Source: Bryobacterales bacterium
Lineage (GTDB): Bacteria; Acidobacteriota; Terriglobia; Bryobacterales; Bryobacteraceae
NCBI GenBank assembly: GCA_003142185.1
Contig: PLOR01000111.1
Span: forward strand, 16,487-80,486
Length of the DNA stretch: 64,000 nt
Direction: 5' to 3'
Part shown: piece by piece, positions 16,869 to 25,862 of the stretch
How the letters are laid out: each line of letters starts with the position of its first letter
How positions within the stretch are numbered: the stretch's first letter is position 1
Translations under genes and position numbers: made by a program
The notes under the pieces: model-generated
What the model saw: only the letters and a program-made list of their open reading frames with translations
What the model was told of the DNA's origin: nothing
Databases searched by the model: none

Positions 16869-18593
16869 ATGGTCACACTGGCCGGCAGGCTTCTGGCATT
16901 GCTGATACTCATCATCAGGGTGGATAAGAATTGGTTGGAGTGGCTGGCACTGATCGGCGTGCTGCTGCTTGCGCGCTTCCGCCCTTCCTTCGGCGCCAAG
17001 CAGTTTCGGCGGGTGGAGGCGCTCTGCGGACGGCTGGCGCGCAAACGCGGGCTGAGCGTAGCGGCGATTGGCCTGACCACGGTAGCCCTTCGGCTGGCGC
17101 TGCTGCCCCTGATGCCGGTTCCGCAACCGCTGATCACCGACGAGTTCAGCCACCTGCTGCTGGCGGACACGTTAGCGCATGGGCGCCTCGCCAATCCGGC
17201 GCACCCCATGTGGAAGTACTTCGAGACCATTCACGTGATTCAGCAGCCCACATACAGCTCCATGTACTTCCCCGCCCAGGGGATGTTTCTCGCGGCGGGG
17301 CAGTTGCTGGGTAATCCGTGGTTCGGTGTGCTGATCAGTGTGGGTCTGATGTCAGCGGCGGTCTTGTGGATGCTGCAGGGCTGGTTTCCACCCGGTTGGG
17401 CACTGCTCGGGGGAGTCATTTGCGTTGTGCGCTACGGGTTGTTCACTTATTGGATGAACAGTTACTGGGGCGGAGCGGCGGGCGCAATCGGAGGGGCCCT
17501 GGTTCTCGGCGCCATACCGCGTATCCATAGATCGATGCGATGCCGTCACTTCGTTCTGCTTGCGATCGGGCTTCTGATACTCGTCAACAGCCGGCCGTTC
17601 GAAGGCGCCGCGCTGGCCCTCCCCGCGGCCATTAGCCTGCTGAACTGGTTGCGGCGGCAGCGCGGCGCCGTGTTGCGCAAGGCGTGGTTGAGAGCCGTGC
17701 CGGCGTTCCTTCTCGTCCTGGCGGCCGGGGGGTTCCTGACGACGCGATATTTCCGCGCCGTTACGGGCGATCCGCTGCTGGCGCCTTACCGCGTGAACCA
17801 GCGGACCTACGGTTGGCCCTTGACATTGGCGTGGTTTACGGTAACGCCGGTTACACACACCTGGCAGCCGATGCACGATTACTATCTCTGGGAGGTGCAA
17901 CAGCACGAGAAGTTCCAGGTGAGGACACACGTGATGGAGAACGGCCTGGACGCCATCGTTCTGTGGAGTTTCTTCGTGGGCCCGCTGCTTTCGGTGCCGC
18001 TCATCTTTCTACCTGCCGTATGGCGCGATCGGCGGCGCCGCCTGCTGGTTGCGACGGCCGGATGCATGATCTTAGCCCTCGCTGTGGAACAGTCGCGGTA
18101 CCCGCATTATGCCGGGCCGGCTACCTGCGTGGCCCTGGCGCTGGTGGTGGCCTCGCTGCGCCACATGAGAGCGGCGGGCCGGCACATCGGAAGAAGACGG
18201 GCGTTGCCGCGCATGCTTTTGGCTGCCGCGCTGGCGTGTCCCGTAGTGCTGGCGCTTATGCCTGTGCACCGTATTGTCCTCGGAACGGTGAACCCCTACA
18301 CGTGCTGGCGTTGCAGCACTCCGGGAAATCTCGAGCGGGCTTCAGTCTTGAACCGATTCCGCGATATGCCCGGCCTCCATTTACTGATCGTGCGGAATGG
18401 TCCGAAGCACAACTGGATGAACGAATGGGTCTGGAACGAGGCGGACATCGACCATGCGAAGGTGGTTTGGGCACGGGACGCCGGCGACGGCAACCGAGCG
18501 CTGTTGCAGTACTTTCGGAACCGCACCGTGTGGATCGTCGAGCCGGATTGCACCCCACCGCGCGTGAGTAAGTACACCGTTTCGTCGCGATAG
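16869..18593 (+). CDS. GT39-like (ArnT/PMT-type) integral membrane glycosyltransferase
   Basis: A roughly 574-residue polytopic membrane protein. The first helix is LAGRLLALLILIIRV. An acidic DE motif in the first large periplasmic loop (LITDEFSHLLLADTLAHGR) is the usual catalytic Asp-Glu of GT-C/GT39 enzymes, and about ten further helices follow. A soluble C-terminal tail contains NPYTCWRCSTPGN. Such enzymes use polyprenyl-phosphate sugars to modify lipid-linked glycans in the periplasm; donor and acceptor are unknown here. I chose the ATG at 16869, 4 nt after the preceding stop, over an in-frame ATG at 16782 inside the previous gene because coupling is more plausible. A 303 bp gap separates it from the next gene. 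Confidence 0.82.
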   Translation: MVTLAGRLLALLILIIRVDKNWLEWLALIGVLLLARFRPSFGAKQFRRVEALCGRLARKRGLSVAAIGLTTVALRLALLPLMPVPQPLITDEFSHLLLADTLAHGRLANPAHPMWKYFETIHVIQQPTYSSMYFPAQGMFLAAGQLLGNPWFGVLISVGLMSAAVLWMLQGWFPPGWALLGGVICVVRYGLFTYWMNSYWGGAAGAIGGALVLGAIPRIHRSMRCRHFVLLAIGLLILVNSRPFEGAALALPAAISLLNWLRRQRGAVLRKAWLRAVPAFLLVLAAGGFLTTRYFRAVTGDPLLAPYRVNQRTYGWPLTLAWFTVTPVTHTWQPMHDYYLWEVQQHEKFQVRTHVMENGLDAIVLWSFFVGPLLSVPLIFLPAVWRDRRRRLLVATAGCMILALAVEQSRYPHYAGPATCVALALVVASLRHMRAAGRHIGRRRALPRMLLAAALACPVVLALMPVHRIVLGTVNPYTCWRCSTPGNLERASVLNRFRDMPGLHLLIVRNGPKHNWMNEWVWNEADIDHAKVVWARDAGDGNRALLQYFRNRTVWIVEPDCTPPRVSKYTVSSR

Positions 18594-18896
18594 CGTCTTT
18601 CCCCGCAAGCCGCAGGCGAGGCGTTCCTCGCCCTCACGCGGACTCTGCCAATTCAAACACAGATCCGAATGGAGCATTTGGCGCGTACCATGACTCCGTA
18701 TACTTTCGATAACTCCGTTGAATAACCCTACGGAGTATGGTCTCCCAGGCAACGGTGCTGGATAATACTTGCGAGGAAAGCCCGACTAGAATGGAGACGT
18801 TTTACAATAAGGATGTTATCCGGTGTTAATCCAGCGGCCGGTGACAGGAAGCGTAAGGTCCTCTATGGCTGTACTTTTGCCTTGGGGGGAGTGTGA
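18594..18896. other. Intergenic gap with a possible terminator hairpin
   Basis: GGCGAGG-CGTT-CCTCGCC at 18615-18632 is a perfect 7 bp hairpin just after the GT39-like gene. It lacks a U-tract, so it may be a weak terminator or a REP-like palindrome. The remaining sequence probably carries the promoter of the radical SAM operon; no clear hexamers were seen. Confidence 0.5.
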
Positions 18897-20399
18897 ATGT
18901 CTGGCCTAGATCTGCTGCTAGTCAGCCCAGGTGGGCGCGACAAGGTCTACCAGGTGCTCGGCGGAGACGTGGCAGCCATTGAGCCGCCGTTGTGGACGCG
19001 GCTGATCGCCGGTTACCTCCTGGACCGCGGTGTCTCCCTGCAGATCCTGGATTCTGAAGCCGAGGGACTCGGCCCGGCGGGGATTGCCGCGGTCGTGGAT
19101 GGGGCTCGGCCTTCGTTGGCGGCCATGGTGGTGTTTGGACACCAACCCTCGGCCTCCACGCAGTTGATGGCGGCTGCCGGAGAGTCGTGCCGGGCTATCA
19201 AGCGCGTGAACCCCGGTCAGCGGATCATCATTCTGGGAGGGCACGTCTCGGCATTGCCTGAACGCTCGCTGCGCGAGGAGGCCGTCGACTATGTATGCCA
19301 AGGCGAAGGTCCGGTCACAATTCATCATCTCCTCGAGAGACTGCGTGATGGAGGACAGGATGCAGACCTCAGCGGAGTGCCGGGCCTGGTGTGGCGAGAG
19401 CAGAACGTAATCCGCAGTAATCCCACCGCTCCGTTGATCCAGAATCTCGACCGCGATCTGCACGGAAATGTCTGGCACTTACTCCCCATGAGTAAATACC
19501 GGGCGCATAATTGGCAATGCCTGGACGACCTGAGCTCGCGCCAGCCTTACGCCTCCATTTACACGTCCCTTGGCTGTCCCTACAGATGTTCGTTCTGCTG
19601 TATCAACGCACCGTTCGGGGTGAACCGGTATCGGATGCGCAGCCCTGAGAAAGTGGTTGCGGAGATCGATTTGTTGTATCAGTGCTACGGCGTGAAAACC
19701 TTCAAGATCATCGACGAGATGTTTGTGCTGAACGAACCGCACGTCAGAGACATCTGCGAACGCTTGGCTTCGAAGCCTTACGCCTGCGAGTTGAATATCT
19801 GGGCCTACGCGCGTGTCGACACGGCAACACGCGTGCGGCTTTCGTTGCTGCGGGCAGCTGGGATCCGGTGGCTTGCACTGGGCATCGAGTCAGGCAGCGA
19901 ACATGTCCGGGAGGGGTCCGAGAAGGCGCTCGGCAAGCAGGACATCGTCGACATCGTGGCGCAGATCCAGGCAGCCGGTATCAATGTGATGGGCAATTTC
20001 ATTTTCGGACTTCCGGACGATGACTCAGAAACGATGCGCCAGACGCTGGATTTGGCGAAGAGGCTCAATTGCGAGTTCGCCAATTTCTACTCCGCGATGG
20101 CGTATCCAGGGTCGAGACTCTATCAGATCGCTTTAGATGAAAACTGGCCACTCCCGAAGAGCTGGACGGGATTTTCGCAGCATAGCCGGGACTGCCAGCC
20201 GGTGTCCACTCGCAAGGTATCTGCGCAGGCCGTACTTGCTTTTCGGGACGACGCTTTCCGCGAGTACTTCACGAGTCCCGGATACCTTGAAATGGTCGCC
20301 GGCAAGTTCGGATCGAGTGCGCGGCGGCATGTCGAGGAAGTAGCGCGCGTTCGTCTCCGCCGGGATCTCCTCGAACTGCATCCGGAGGCCGTCTCCTGA
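18897..20399 (+). CDS. B12-binding-domain radical SAM protein
   Basis: A 500-residue protein with an N-terminal cobalamin-binding-like Rossmann domain (residues about 1-180, with IIILGGHVSALPERSLREE and YVCQGEGP). A radical SAM core follows, whose CxxxCxxC cluster is SLGCPYRCSFCC (Cys227, 231, 234), then FKIIDEMFVLN and a GIESGSE motif. The class covers methylases, cyclases and thiotransferases acting on diverse substrates. Here it starts the operon with heptose kinase and guanylyltransferase genes, so a sugar or lipid-linked glycan is the likely target. That is inference. The start is supported by a GGGGGGAG site. It ends 5 bp before the nucleotidyltransferase gene. Confidence 0.88.
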   Translation: MSGLDLLLVSPGGRDKVYQVLGGDVAAIEPPLWTRLIAGYLLDRGVSLQILDSEAEGLGPAGIAAVVDGARPSLAAMVVFGHQPSASTQLMAAAGESCRAIKRVNPGQRIIILGGHVSALPERSLREEAVDYVCQGEGPVTIHHLLERLRDGGQDADLSGVPGLVWREQNVIRSNPTAPLIQNLDRDLHGNVWHLLPMSKYRAHNWQCLDDLSSRQPYASIYTSLGCPYRCSFCCINAPFGVNRYRMRSPEKVVAEIDLLYQCYGVKTFKIIDEMFVLNEPHVRDICERLASKPYACELNIWAYARVDTATRVRLSLLRAAGIRWLALGIESGSEHVREGSEKALGKQDIVDIVAQIQAAGINVMGNFIFGLPDDDSETMRQTLDLAKRLNCEFANFYSAMAYPGSRLYQIALDENWPLPKSWTGFSQHSRDCQPVSTRKVSAQAVLAFRDDAFREYFTSPGYLEMVAGKFGSSARRHVEEVARVRLRRDLLELHPEAVS

Positions 20400-20404
20400 C
20401 CAGC

Positions 20405-21151
20405 GTGGCGCCGTCACTTCGGGATTTGGATATCGCGGTCCTGGCTGGAGGCCTTGGGACGCGGCTGGCATCCGTCGTGAGCGGTTTACCCAAGATTCTC
20501 GCTCCAGTCGGGAACAGGCCCTTTCTGGACTATTTTCTTTTGTGGCTCGCAGCCAACGGAGCGACTCGCGTTCTGCTGTGTCTGGGACATCGCGCCGATG
20601 CGGTCCAGGAATATTTGGCCCGGAGCGGTTCCCTTCCGGTCGAGGTCTCGGTTGTGGTCGAAACCATGCCTCTCGGAACCGCAGGAGCCGTCAACTTTGC
20701 CCTGCCGCACTTGCGAAGCGATCCGGTCCTGATCCTTAACGGAGACTCCTATGTCGACGCCGCGTTAGGCGATTTCCTGAGAGAGCACCTGCGCTCAGGG
20801 GCGCTTGCGTCCATCCTCTGCGCGCAGGTCCCGGATTCGGGCCGGTACGGCCGGGTAGAGATCGATTCCCACCAACATATCGCCCAATTCCGCGAGAAAG
20901 ACGGCCGCGCGGCGGGGGCCGGATGGATCAGCGCGGGTGTGTATGCGATCAGTCAGCGCCTCCTGAGCCAGATCGCGGCGTTCCCGACAGGCTCTTTGGA
21001 GCGCGACGTATTGGAAGTGTTACCCGCGGGTACGATCCACGCATTCAGAACGACCGGCCAATTTCTTGACATCGGCACGCCGGAGGCACTGGCCAGTGCA
21101 GCCGAGCTATTTTCGCGGCGCTTCGTGAACTGCGCAGAAAGGCGCTTATGA
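20405..21151 (+). CDS. hddC: Sugar-1-phosphate nucleotidyltransferase, HddC-like
   Basis: A 248-residue nucleotidyltransferase. The signature VLAGGLGTRLASVVSGLPK is at the N-terminus, followed by the metal-binding region LNGDSYVDA and a sugar-binding region EKDGRAAGAGWISAGVY. Its length and its coupling to a GHMP kinase match HddC, D-glycero-alpha-D-manno-heptose-1-phosphate guanylyltransferase, which makes GDP-heptose. Nucleotide specificity cannot be read from the sequence, so hexose-1-P uridylyl- or cytidylyltransferase activity is not excluded. It starts with GTG at 20405, and its stop overlaps the next start by 4 nt (ATGA), indicating translational coupling. Confidence 0.82.
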   Translation: MAPSLRDLDIAVLAGGLGTRLASVVSGLPKILAPVGNRPFLDYFLLWLAANGATRVLLCLGHRADAVQEYLARSGSLPVEVSVVVETMPLGTAGAVNFALPHLRSDPVLILNGDSYVDAALGDFLREHLRSGALASILCAQVPDSGRYGRVEIDSHQHIAQFREKDGRAAGAGWISAGVYAISQRLLSQIAAFPTGSLERDVLEVLPAGTIHAFRTTGQFLDIGTPEALASAAELFSRRFVNCAERRL

Positions 21152-22152
21152 TCCTCAGTCGCACACCGTATCGGATCTCTTTGTTCGGGGGAGGGACTGA
21201 TTATCCGGCCTGGTATCGCCGCTACGGCGGAGCGGTCATTGGAACAACCATCAATAAGTACTGTTATATCAGCATACGCACCCTGCCTCCGTTCTTTGAA
21301 CATCGTCACCGCATTGTCTATTCCCGAATCGAGCTTCCCCAGAGCCTGGCGGAGATCCAGCACCCGTCTGTGCGCGCCGTCCTCCAGGAACAGCAGATCG
21401 AGACCGGCGTGGAGATACAGCATCACGGAGACCTGCCGGCCCGTTCCGGAATGGGATCGAGTTCCTCGTTCACGGTAGGGCTGCTGAACGCGGTGCGAGC
21501 CTATAAGGGACAGATGTCGTCGCCGGAGTGCCTGGCCAAGGAGGCCATCCGAGTAGAGCAGGACGTCATCAAAGAGAGAGTAGGTTCGCAGGATCAGGTT
21601 TGGGCGGCCTACGGGGGCACGAACCGGATCGATTTTCGTTCTGACGGCAGCTTTGATGTAACACCACTCCTCCTCTCGGCGGAGCGGCGGCGGGAGTTGG
21701 AGACACACTTTCTCCTCGTGTTCACAGGTCTCTCCCGAACCGCCGCACTAATCGCCGAGAAACAGATTGCGAACATGGGCAACTGCGAGGGGCAATTAAG
21801 AGCACTTCGGGCAATGGTGGACGAGGCGGCTCTTCTTTTGCCGGATCCGGCCCGGCCGTTCAAGGAACTGGGCACCATGTTGCGCGAGGCCTGGGCGATC
21901 AAGAAGGAACTGGCCGGACCCGTTTCGAACCCCGCCATCGACGGGATTTATTCGGCTGCTCTCGAAGCTGGCGCTCTCGGAGGAAAACTGCTGGGCGCGG
22001 GCGGCGGGGGATTCATGCTCCTGCTGGCGGATCCGCGTGATCATGCCAAGATCCGCGAACGGCTGCGTTCTCCCATCGAAGTCTCCTTCCGAATCGCCAG
22101 TCCGGGAAGCAAGATCGTCGTCTACGATCCGGACGAGGGACGGGAGGACTAA
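21148..22152 (+). CDS. hddA: GHMP kinase, HddA-like (heptose 7-phosphate kinase)
   Basis: A 334-residue GHMP-family kinase. The N-terminal motif is RTPYRISLFGGGTDYPAWY, the ATP-binding motif is DLPARSGMGSSSSFT, and the C-terminal GHMP motif is KLLGAGGGGFMLLL. This combination is characteristic of D-glycero-alpha-D-manno-heptose 7-phosphate kinase (HddA), which phosphorylates C1 before HddC transfers GMP. L-fucose kinase-like enzymes are related alternatives. It overlaps the HddC-like gene by 4 nt. GmhA and GmhB, needed for the full GDP-heptose route, are not in the window. Confidence 0.85.
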   Translation: MILSRTPYRISLFGGGTDYPAWYRRYGGAVIGTTINKYCYISIRTLPPFFEHRHRIVYSRIELPQSLAEIQHPSVRAVLQEQQIETGVEIQHHGDLPARSGMGSSSSFTVGLLNAVRAYKGQMSSPECLAKEAIRVEQDVIKERVGSQDQVWAAYGGTNRIDFRSDGSFDVTPLLLSAERRRELETHFLLVFTGLSRTAALIAEKQIANMGNCEGQLRALRAMVDEAALLLPDPARPFKELGTMLREAWAIKKELAGPVSNPAIDGIYSAALEAGALGGKLLGAGGGGFMLLLADPRDHAKIRERLRSPIEVSFRIASPGSKIVVYDPDEGRED

Positions 22153-22248
22153 GTCGCATGCATCCCGGTTCGGAAACTGTACGACCAGGGCAAGCGAATC
22201 CGCAGACACCATATGATACAGTAAGCCTGCGGTTGCCGGTGATCGGTG

Positions 22249-23001
22249 ATGTTGATTGATGACTCCATTGGAACGCCAGTTCCTCTCGCAACCGAACCAC
22301 TAGTGGACCGTGGGCCGCGGATCCGCCATTTTGGCGCAAGACGGTGGCCGGTCTGGGTTGCACTGCTGGCAATCGTGGCGGCCGTGTGGTATCTGTACCA
22401 TTCGGGATTCCTCACTCCGGAAGGCATCACACGTTACGTGGAGAGCCATCGCGCGTCCGCCATTCCAACTTTCGTTCTGGGATATGCCGTGTGCGTGCTG
22501 AGCGGGGTCCCGACTCTTCCCTTGAATCTGGCCGCCGGACTTTTCTGGGGAGCGCTCCTCGGTGGCGTCGTATCGGCTTTTGGGGCGGGTTCGGGCGCGG
22601 TGGCCGCCTTCTTTGTGGCCCGCTATCTGGCGGGACAGCCTCTGGCGAGGAGTTCCGAAAGCCGGGTCCTGGCCTGGTTACAGAGGGAGCTCGCCTCGAG
22701 AGGCTGGCGCCTGATTGCCGTTCTTCGCCTGACTTCCATGATCCCTACCGGGCCGCTCAACTATTTGCTGGGACTCACTTCAATTCGCGCCGGCACCTAC
22801 GTCTGGTCCACGATTGTGTTCTTGTTGCCCCCGAGCGTCGCTGTCGCGGCAGCCGGAAGCGGGATGCGGCCGTTTCTTTTTTCCAGCCGCAGCGGCGCAA
22901 CTCTGCGGGCACTGTTAGGCCTTTGTCTTGCGGTCGCGATTCTGGTCGCGATTCGATACATCGCACGCTTTTTTCGCCGGAGGCCAGGGAGTTCATTGTG
23001 A
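22249..23001 (+). CDS. TVP38/TMEM64 (VTT, SNARE-associated-like) family membrane protein
   Basis: A 250-residue inner-membrane protein of the DedA/VTT superfamily. It has one N-terminal helix (WVALLAIVAAVWYLYHSGF), the VTT domain with LPLNLAAGLFWGALLGGVVSAFGAGSGAV, the conserved FFVARYL, and LRLTSMIPTGPLNYLLGLT. Members are implicated in polyprenyl-phosphate or phospholipid translocation, which would suit a glycan-assembly cluster; no direct role can be assigned. A GTG codon just upstream (22246) is an alternative start. Its stop overlaps the GTG start of the next gene (GTGA). Confidence 0.85.
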   Translation: MLIDDSIGTPVPLATEPLVDRGPRIRHFGARRWPVWVALLAIVAAVWYLYHSGFLTPEGITRYVESHRASAIPTFVLGYAVCVLSGVPTLPLNLAAGLFWGALLGGVVSAFGAGSGAVAAFFVARYLAGQPLARSSESRVLAWLQRELASRGWRLIAVLRLTSMIPTGPLNYLLGLTSIRAGTYVWSTIVFLLPPSVAVAAAGSGMRPFLFSSRSGATLRALLGLCLAVAILVAIRYIARFFRRRPGSSL

Positions 23002-23702
23002 AGACGACGATACTGGCGCTGACGCTGAACGAGTTGGATGGGGTGAAGGTCATTCTGCCCGCCATCGACCCGGCGTGGTACACGCAATTGATCGTAGTGG
23101 ACGGCGGTTCCACCGACGGGACGATCGAGTGGTGCCGGGATCACGGTTACCAAGTGTACGTTCAGAAACGGCGCGGGATCCGATTCGCGTACCTAGAGGT
23201 GCTGCCCTTAATCGAAGGCGATATCGTGTTGACTCTAAGCCCGGACGGCAACTGTCCCGTGGACGCGATCCCGAAAATACTCGATAAGATGGCCGAAGGT
23301 TACGACCTCGTCATTGGCTCGCGGTATCTCGGAGAAGTCCGCAGCGAAGACGATGACGTAGTCACTGGTTTTGGAAATTGGCTGTTCACCCACACGGTCA
23401 ATTGGCTGCACGGTGCGAATTACACCGATGCCATGGTGATCTATCGGGCATTCCGCAGGGACTTGATCTACACCTTGGACCTGCAAAAAGACGAATCCTA
23501 CGCTCTCCCCGAACGGCTCTTCCACACGATTATCAGCTGGGAGCCGTTGATGGCCGTGCGCGCGGCAAAACGAAAGATGCGCATCGGCGAAGTCGGCGTT
23601 GGAGAACCTCCACGCATCGGAGGGCAACGTAAGCTGCAGATCTTTCGCTGGGGGGCGGCATACTATTTCCAGTTCTGGCGGGAGAAGTGGTATTGGCGAT
23701 GA
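22998..23702 (+). CDS. GT2 family glycosyltransferase, DPM1-like
   Basis: A 234-residue soluble GT-A glycosyltransferase. It reads LTLNELDGVKVILPAI, then the nucleotide-binding VVDGGSTDGT, the metal/donor region TLSPDGNCPVDAIPKIL (SPDGN in place of the usual DxD) and the family's IGSRYLGEVRSEDD. There are no membrane helices, unlike the GtrB type. It presumably transfers a sugar from a nucleotide donor to a polyprenyl-phosphate or a growing glycan. The start is the GTG that overlaps the VTT gene stop; a longer in-frame open stretch upstream is merely antiphase to the VTT gene. Confidence 0.86.
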   Translation: MKTTILALTLNELDGVKVILPAIDPAWYTQLIVVDGGSTDGTIEWCRDHGYQVYVQKRRGIRFAYLEVLPLIEGDIVLTLSPDGNCPVDAIPKILDKMAEGYDLVIGSRYLGEVRSEDDDVVTGFGNWLFTHTVNWLHGANYTDAMVIYRAFRRDLIYTLDLQKDESYALPERLFHTIISWEPLMAVRAAKRKMRIGEVGVGEPPRIGGQRKLQIFRWGAAYYFQFWREKWYWR

Positions 23703-23839
23703 CAGATTACCGGATGGTTGGACTGTTCAGCCGCACGGCCCTAACTGGTCGCGCCCCAACGGCGCAATACCGGACGTTCGCAAGCCTTGCGCGTACGGCC
23801 CGGCACACGGAGCCGGAGAGCGTGCGAGGAGTTTTCTGA

Positions 23840-24796
23840 ATGCCTGCCTATCCCGCGCCCGACCTCGTCAGGCTCTACCGCGCGCTGCGCCTGATCCGCA
23901 GGTCAGAGGAGGAGATCGCTCGCATCTACCCCACCGACAAGATCAAGAGCCCGGTCCATCTGTCCATAGGGCAGGAGGCCGTCTCGGTCGGCGTCTGCGA
24001 CGCTTTGCGCGCTGACGACTTTGTCTCTCCGACCTATCGCTGCCATGCGGCATATCTGGCCAAGGGTGGCGATCTCAAGGCAATGTTTGCGGAGCTGTAC
24101 GGAAAGGCGAGCGGATGTGCGCGCGGCCGTGGCGGCTCCATGCATATGATCGGCTTGGACCACAATATAATCGGCGCTTCGGCGGTGGTCGGCACCACCG
24201 TTCCGGTGGCCCTCGGCTACGCACTCGCCTTGAAGCGGGAAGGAAAGGGCCGCGTCGTCGCGCTGTTCCTTGGCGACGGAGCCACCGAGGAAGGCGTCTT
24301 CTACGAGAGCCTGAATTTCGCCTCGTTGCACCGGCTGCCGGCGCTGTTTGTCTGCGAGAACAACTTCTACGCGATCCACGCGCCGCTTGCGAAGCGGTGG
24401 GCGACGGCGCGCCTTTGCGAGAGGGTCGCGACGTTTGGGATTCCGGCCCACATGATACCCCAGTCGGATGTGCTGGAGATTCGCAGTAAGGCCGCGGAAT
24501 GCCTCGAAGCGATCCGGGCCGGAGCCGGGCCCGCGTTCCTCGAATGCCACACGTACCGCTGGCGCGAACACGTTGGTCCTGGAGAAGACTACGACTTCGG
24601 CTACCGGAACCGCGACGAGCTCCGCCCATGGCAGGACAAGGATGCGGTGTCGACGCTCGGCGCATCCCTGGACCCCGGCGAACGTGCCCGGGTCGATGCG
24701 GCAGTCGAAGCGGAGATCGCCGCCGCCATCGAAGCGGCGGAGCAGGCGGAGTGGCCGGATACCAGGGAGCTTCATAACTATGTCTATGCCGACTGA
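23840..24796 (+). CDS. TPP-dependent E1 alpha subunit (pyruvate/acetoin dehydrogenase-type)
   Basis: A 318-residue homologue of the alpha subunit of 2-oxoacid dehydrogenase E1. The thiamine-diphosphate motif is FLGDGATEEGVFYESLNFAS (GDG 145-147) ending in CENNFYAI (Asn174-175). The substrate-channel region RGRGGSMHM is conserved. In housekeeping complexes it works with E1 beta, lipoyl E2 and E3. Here E1 beta follows with a 17 nt overlap, but no E2 or E3 gene and no lipoyl domain is present anywhere in the window. Placed between a GT2 gene and a sugar 3-dehydratase, it more likely forms part of a carboligase that adds a two-carbon unit to a keto-sugar, as proposed for AviB1/AviB2 of avilamycin. 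That function is inference. Confidence 0.88.
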   Translation: MPAYPAPDLVRLYRALRLIRRSEEEIARIYPTDKIKSPVHLSIGQEAVSVGVCDALRADDFVSPTYRCHAAYLAKGGDLKAMFAELYGKASGCARGRGGSMHMIGLDHNIIGASAVVGTTVPVALGYALALKREGKGRVVALFLGDGATEEGVFYESLNFASLHRLPALFVCENNFYAIHAPLAKRWATARLCERVATFGIPAHMIPQSDVLEIRSKAAECLEAIRAGAGPAFLECHTYRWREHVGPGEDYDFGYRNRDELRPWQDKDAVSTLGASLDPGERARVDAAVEAEIAAAIEAAEQAEWPDTRELHNYVYAD

Positions 24797-25850
24797 CGGA
24801 GGCCGCCTGCTGCGTTATGTGGATGCCCTGAGGGAAGGAATCGCTCAGGAGATGGAGCGTGATCCTCGCGTCTTCCTTTTTGGCCTCGACGTGGACGACC
24901 ACAAGGGAATTCAGGGTTCGACGCTGGGGCTCCTGGACCAGTTCGGACCTGAGAGAGTCTTCGGCACTCCAATGTCCGAGGATGCGATGACAGGCGTCGC
25001 CATCGGAGCTGCTATGGCCGGGCTGCGACCTATCCATGTGCACATCCGCATGGATTTCCTGTTGTTGTGCATGAATCAACTCATCAACATCGCGGCCAAG
25101 GCACATTCCATGTACGGCGGCGCGGTGCGCGTGCCACTGGTGGTGCGCAGCATGATCGGGAAATCCTGGGGGCAGGGTGCGCAACATAGCCAGGCCCTGT
25201 ACTCGATGTTCATGCACGTGCCCGGACTCAAGGTGGTGGCGCCCTCCAACGCCAACGACGCCAAGGGTTGCATGATTGCCGCGATACGGGACGATAACCC
25301 CGTGATTTTTGTGGAGCACCGGTTGCTGTATCCCACCCAGGCCGTCGTGCCGGAGTCTTCCTACACGGTGGAGTTCGGCCGGGCCCGCGTCTGTGCGCGC
25401 GGCAAGGATATCACGCTTGTCGGGGTGTCGAACATGGTGGTCGAGTGTCTGCGCGCCCGTGAGTTGCTCCTCGACGCTGGAATTGAGGCTGAGGTCATCG
25501 ATCCCATCAGCCTGGCCCCACTCGACTCTACAACCGTGTTGGAATCCGCTCTTCGCACCCGGAGGCTTCTGGTCGCGGATAATACCTGGACGAACTGCGG
25601 AGCCAGCGCGGAGATCCTTGCACGTGTGGCGGAATCCGGCGGAGTGGAGGCCGGAGTGCGCATGGCACGCATTGGCTTTGCTGCCACCACCTGCCCACCG
25701 AGTCCGCCGCTCGAAAACGAATTCTATCCGAATCCGGCCAAGATTGCCTCCGCGGCGTACGCGTTGGTTCGCGGAAATAACGACGACTGGGCGCCGGACC
25801 CGGAGCGCGCCGCGCTGAGCTATCAGTTGCAGTTTCGAGGACCCTTCTGA
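24780..25850 (+). CDS. TPP-dependent E1 beta subunit (transketolase-like)
   Basis: A 356-residue homologue of the E1 beta subunit. The pyrimidine-binding domain contains VFGTPMSEDAMTGVAIGAAM, where Glu67 corresponds to the residue that activates the cofactor. RMDFLLLCMNQLINIAAK and GQGAQHSQALYSMFMHVPGL follow, and the C-terminal transketolase domain ends ENEFYPNPAKI. The ATG at 24780 lies inside the end of the alpha gene (17 nt overlap), preceded by GGAG. Another in-frame ATG is at 24786. It forms a heterotetramer with E1 alpha in known systems. The neighbouring ColD-like gene starts 12 bp downstream, supporting a common sugar-modifying pathway. Confidence 0.88.
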   Translation: MSMPTDGGRLLRYVDALREGIAQEMERDPRVFLFGLDVDDHKGIQGSTLGLLDQFGPERVFGTPMSEDAMTGVAIGAAMAGLRPIHVHIRMDFLLLCMNQLINIAAKAHSMYGGAVRVPLVVRSMIGKSWGQGAQHSQALYSMFMHVPGLKVVAPSNANDAKGCMIAAIRDDNPVIFVEHRLLYPTQAVVPESSYTVEFGRARVCARGKDITLVGVSNMVVECLRARELLLDAGIEAEVIDPISLAPLDSTTVLESALRTRRLLVADNTWTNCGASAEILARVAESGGVEAGVRMARIGFAATTCPPSPPLENEFYPNPAKIASAAYALVRGNNDDWAPDPERAALSYQLQFRGPF

Positions 25851-25862
25851 GATGACAGGCTC

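Noticed and set aside
23840..25850. Part of a pyruvate or branched-chain dehydrogenase complex
   Set aside because: No E2 or E3 gene, no lipoyl domain, and the flanking genes are sugar-related. I keep E1 alpha/beta but not the complex.
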